DNA from: Burkholderia sp.
GTDB taxonomy: Bacteria; Pseudomonadota; Gammaproteobacteria; Burkholderiales; Burkholderiaceae
Assembly: GCF_018375725.1 (NCBI RefSeq)
Contig: NZ_JAHACR010000204.1
Coordinates: forward strand, 1 to 7,757
Length of the DNA stretch: 7,757 nt
Direction of reading: 5' to 3'
A program made the translations under genes and the position numbers. Below are positions 6,493 to 7,757 of this stretch, piece after piece. The number at the start of each line of letters is the position of its first letter. Position 1 is the stretch's first letter. The notes under the pieces were generated by a model. That model saw only the letters and a program-made list of their open reading frames with translations. It was not told the DNA's origin and ran no database searches.

Positions 6493-6498
6493 GGGAGG
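6493..6498 (+). promoter_or_regulatory. Shine-Dalgarno of pilM
   Basis: GGGAGG lies four bases before the ATG at 6503. The spacing is slightly short but acceptable, and it favours this start over the in-frame ATG at 6533. Confidence 0.7.
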
Positions 6499-6502
6499 CG
6501 GG

Positions 6503-7429
6503 ATGGTCGAGCGATGGGCGGTGCGATTCGCGATGGGCAGGCGGACGGCGGCAGGAATCGATGTCGGCGCGAGCGAGGTGAGGGTGGCGGTGCTGAGCTG
6601 GCGCGGGCGCGGCGCGGACGTGCGGGTCGAGGGGCTCGAGGCGGAACCGTTCGCCCCGGCGGCCGGAGGCGATGACATGCACTGGGCGGCGGTCGGGCGC
6701 GCGCTGTCGACGGCCGTGTCGCGGCTGTCGGCCCGTGGTGTGCGGTGCGATGCGCGGGGCGTGATGGCGTTGCGCGACGACGAGCTGCATATCGCAGCGC
6801 TCGATCTGGCCGGGCGCGACGACGTCGTGGATGCGGCGCGGCAGGCGGCGGAGCGCGTGTCCGGGCTCGCGCCGGACAGTCTGGCATTCGACTGGCGGCA
6901 TGAGGATGGCGCGCAGCCGGGGCAGATCGCGATTGCGGCAGCGCCGCAGGCCTTGCTGCAACGGCGGGTCGACGCGGCCGCGCTGGCCGGGGTCGACCTG
7001 ACGGCGGTGGACGGCGAGTCGATCGCCGCGTTACGTGCGCTGCGTTATGCGGCGATGCACGAGCTGGATGCGCACGACGCGTCCTTCGTGCTGTGGTTTG
7101 GCGATGCCGGGGTGCGCGGCTGGTGGCTGGAACGCGGGGCTGCCGTACTGCGTTTCGCATTCCCGGACGGCGCGCATGCGGAATTGGCGGATGCATTGCG
7201 GGCTTTTGCGTGCCGGCAGCCCTGTTGCGCGATCGTTGCAGGCGACGATCGCTGTCTTTCCCGTTTCGGGGTGTCGGTCGCGGACATCGGCGATCTGCTC
7301 GGTGCGATTGCGTTGCCGTTCGAATGTGTGCACTGGGCTGGCGATATACCGGCTGGGACGCGCGATGTGCTGCACGAACCGGCATTCGCGGTGGCGTTCG
7401 GGCTCGCGTTGCGCGGGGTGTGGGAATGA
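6503..7429 (+). CDS. pilM: Type IV pilus assembly protein PilM (divergent, actin-like)
   Basis: Cytoplasmic FtsA/actin-like protein that in the known systems binds the N-terminal tail of PilN and links the pilus platform to the cytoplasm. The product is 308 residues, shorter than the usual 350 or so. Family features are GIDVGASEVRVAVLSW (18-33, the phosphate-1-like strand), ARQAAERVSGLAPDSLAFDW (112-131), an AALAGVDLTAVDGES segment (159-173) and the C-terminal AVAFGLALRGVWE (296-308). The second phosphate-binding strand is unusual: VLWFGDAGVRGWWL (196-209) replaces the common D-IG-type motif. The region between it and the C-terminus appears about 30-50 residues shorter than in typical members, so ATP binding may be weakened (inference). 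The call is secured by position: divergent from mrcA and overlapping pilN by ATGA. It may be annotated only as a hypothetical or ComA-like protein in some genomes. Confidence 0.85.
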   Translation: MVERWAVRFAMGRRTAAGIDVGASEVRVAVLSWRGRGADVRVEGLEAEPFAPAAGGDDMHWAAVGRALSTAVSRLSARGVRCDARGVMALRDDELHIAALDLAGRDDVVDAARQAAERVSGLAPDSLAFDWRHEDGAQPGQIAIAAAPQALLQRRVDAAALAGVDLTAVDGESIAALRALRYAAMHELDAHDASFVLWFGDAGVRGWWLERGAAVLRFAFPDGAHAELADALRAFACRQPCCAIVAGDDRCLSRFGVSVADIGDLLGAIALPFECVHWAGDIPAGTRDVLHEPAFAVAFGLALRGVWE

Positions 7430-7757
7430 GCACGGCAGGAATGTTTCCGGTGTCGGCGGAAGGGCCGCCGCCGTGGCTCGGCGGATTCAATTTGCTCCCG
7501 TATCGCGATCGCGCGGCACGTGCCGCGCGGCATCGGCGAGCCAGACGGTACTGCGTGGCGATCTTGCTCGGTGAGCTGGGCGTCGGAATCTGGGCGGGCG
7601 CATCGGCGGGGATGCGGGCGCATATCGACGCGGAGCGCACGGTGCTCGAAACGCGCCTGCGCCAGCTCCAGCCGCGTGTGGATGCGGCGGAGCGTGCTTC
7701 GCGAATCGCGGCAGCTATCGTTAAGCGACAGGCGCAGGCTGCGGGACTGGCGGCGCC
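7426..7757 (+). CDS. pilN: Type IV pilus assembly protein PilN, 3' end missing
   Basis: Bitopic inner-membrane protein of the type IV pilus alignment complex; it pairs with PilO and docks PilM through its N-terminal tail. The start ATG overlaps the pilM stop (ATGA, 7426-7429), indicating translational coupling. The frame stays open to the window edge (110 codons plus two bases). FNLLPYR (residues 21-27) matches the conserved INLLPW/R PilM-binding motif. A basic stretch follows (28-41), then one hydrophobic span at about 43-64. The visible end, from about 66 to 110, is a charged helix with coiled-coil character (IDAERTVLETRLRQLQ and onward). pilO, pilP and pilQ would be expected next (inference). 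The 20 residues before the motif are Gly/Pro-rich, a longer lead than many PilN proteins have. Confidence 0.88.
   Translation, partial: MSTAGMFPVSAEGPPPWLGGFNLLPYRDRAARAARHRRARRYCVAILLGELGVGIWAGASAGMRAHIDAERTVLETRLRQLQPRVDAAERASRIAAAIVKRQAQAAGLAA

Larger units (their letters stand above)
6279..6502. other. Divergent mrcA-pilM intergenic region
   Basis: This 224-bp region holds the mrcA -10 near its left end. On the pilM side no strong promoter is visible: TTGGCC (6410-6415) is a passable -35, but the bases 17 bp later (TAGTGC) are a poor -10. Two overlapping inverted repeats occupy 6413-6431. No small gene or RNA is supported. Confidence 0.6.

Noticed and set aside
6375..7640. Minus-strand 421-codon open frame opposite pilM and pilN
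   Set aside because: The translation is Arg/Pro/Ala low-complexity, typical of an antisense shadow in GC-rich DNA. PilM and PilN on the plus strand are recognisable.

Overview
The window looks like a stretch of a Burkholderia chromosome, probably near the B. cepacia complex, and at least a beta-proteobacterium. The support is high GC with few A/T-ending codons, a System II cytochrome c maturation gene next to msrPQ, and the block cyaY / mrcA / pilMN. The genus call rests on gene order and protein resemblance read by eye, not on a database search. Seven genes are present. Five are complete; the first (ccsB) lacks its start and the last (pilN) lacks its end.

Layout. Positions 1-1155 (+) hold most of ccsB, closed by a hairpin terminator. 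Positions 1315-3009 (+) hold the pair msrP-msrQ, the periplasmic methionine sulfoxide reductase and its heme b membrane partner. A bidirectional terminator then separates msrQ from the convergent lipoprotein gene lptM (3149-3457, -). lptM diverges from the frataxin gene cyaY (3494-3820, +) with only 36 bp between start codons. A second, perfectly symmetrical terminator lies between cyaY and the convergent mrcA (3885-6278, -), which encodes penicillin-binding protein 1A. A 224-bp divergent intergenic region leads to pilM (6503-7429, +), which overlaps pilN by 4 bp; pilN runs off the right edge.

Functional theme. Most products act at the inner membrane or in the envelope: heme delivery to apocytochromes c (CcsB), repair of oxidised periplasmic methionines (MsrPQ), support of LPS-transport assembly (LptM), peptidoglycan synthesis (PBP1A) and the type IV pilus inner-membrane platform (PilM/PilN). 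CyaY is the cytoplasmic exception, acting in Fe-S/iron handling. Transcription units appear well insulated: each convergent junction has a strong intrinsic terminator and each divergent junction has at least one recognisable -10 element.

No mobile element, CRISPR array, tRNA/rRNA, phage gene or evident new system is visible. The observations worth a second look are modest: lptM without the lysA gene that commonly follows it, a divergent and short PilM, a cyaY promoter placed inside lptM, and inverted repeats upstream of msrP and pilM. Very long open frames opposite mrcA, msrP and msrQ are codon-bias artefacts.
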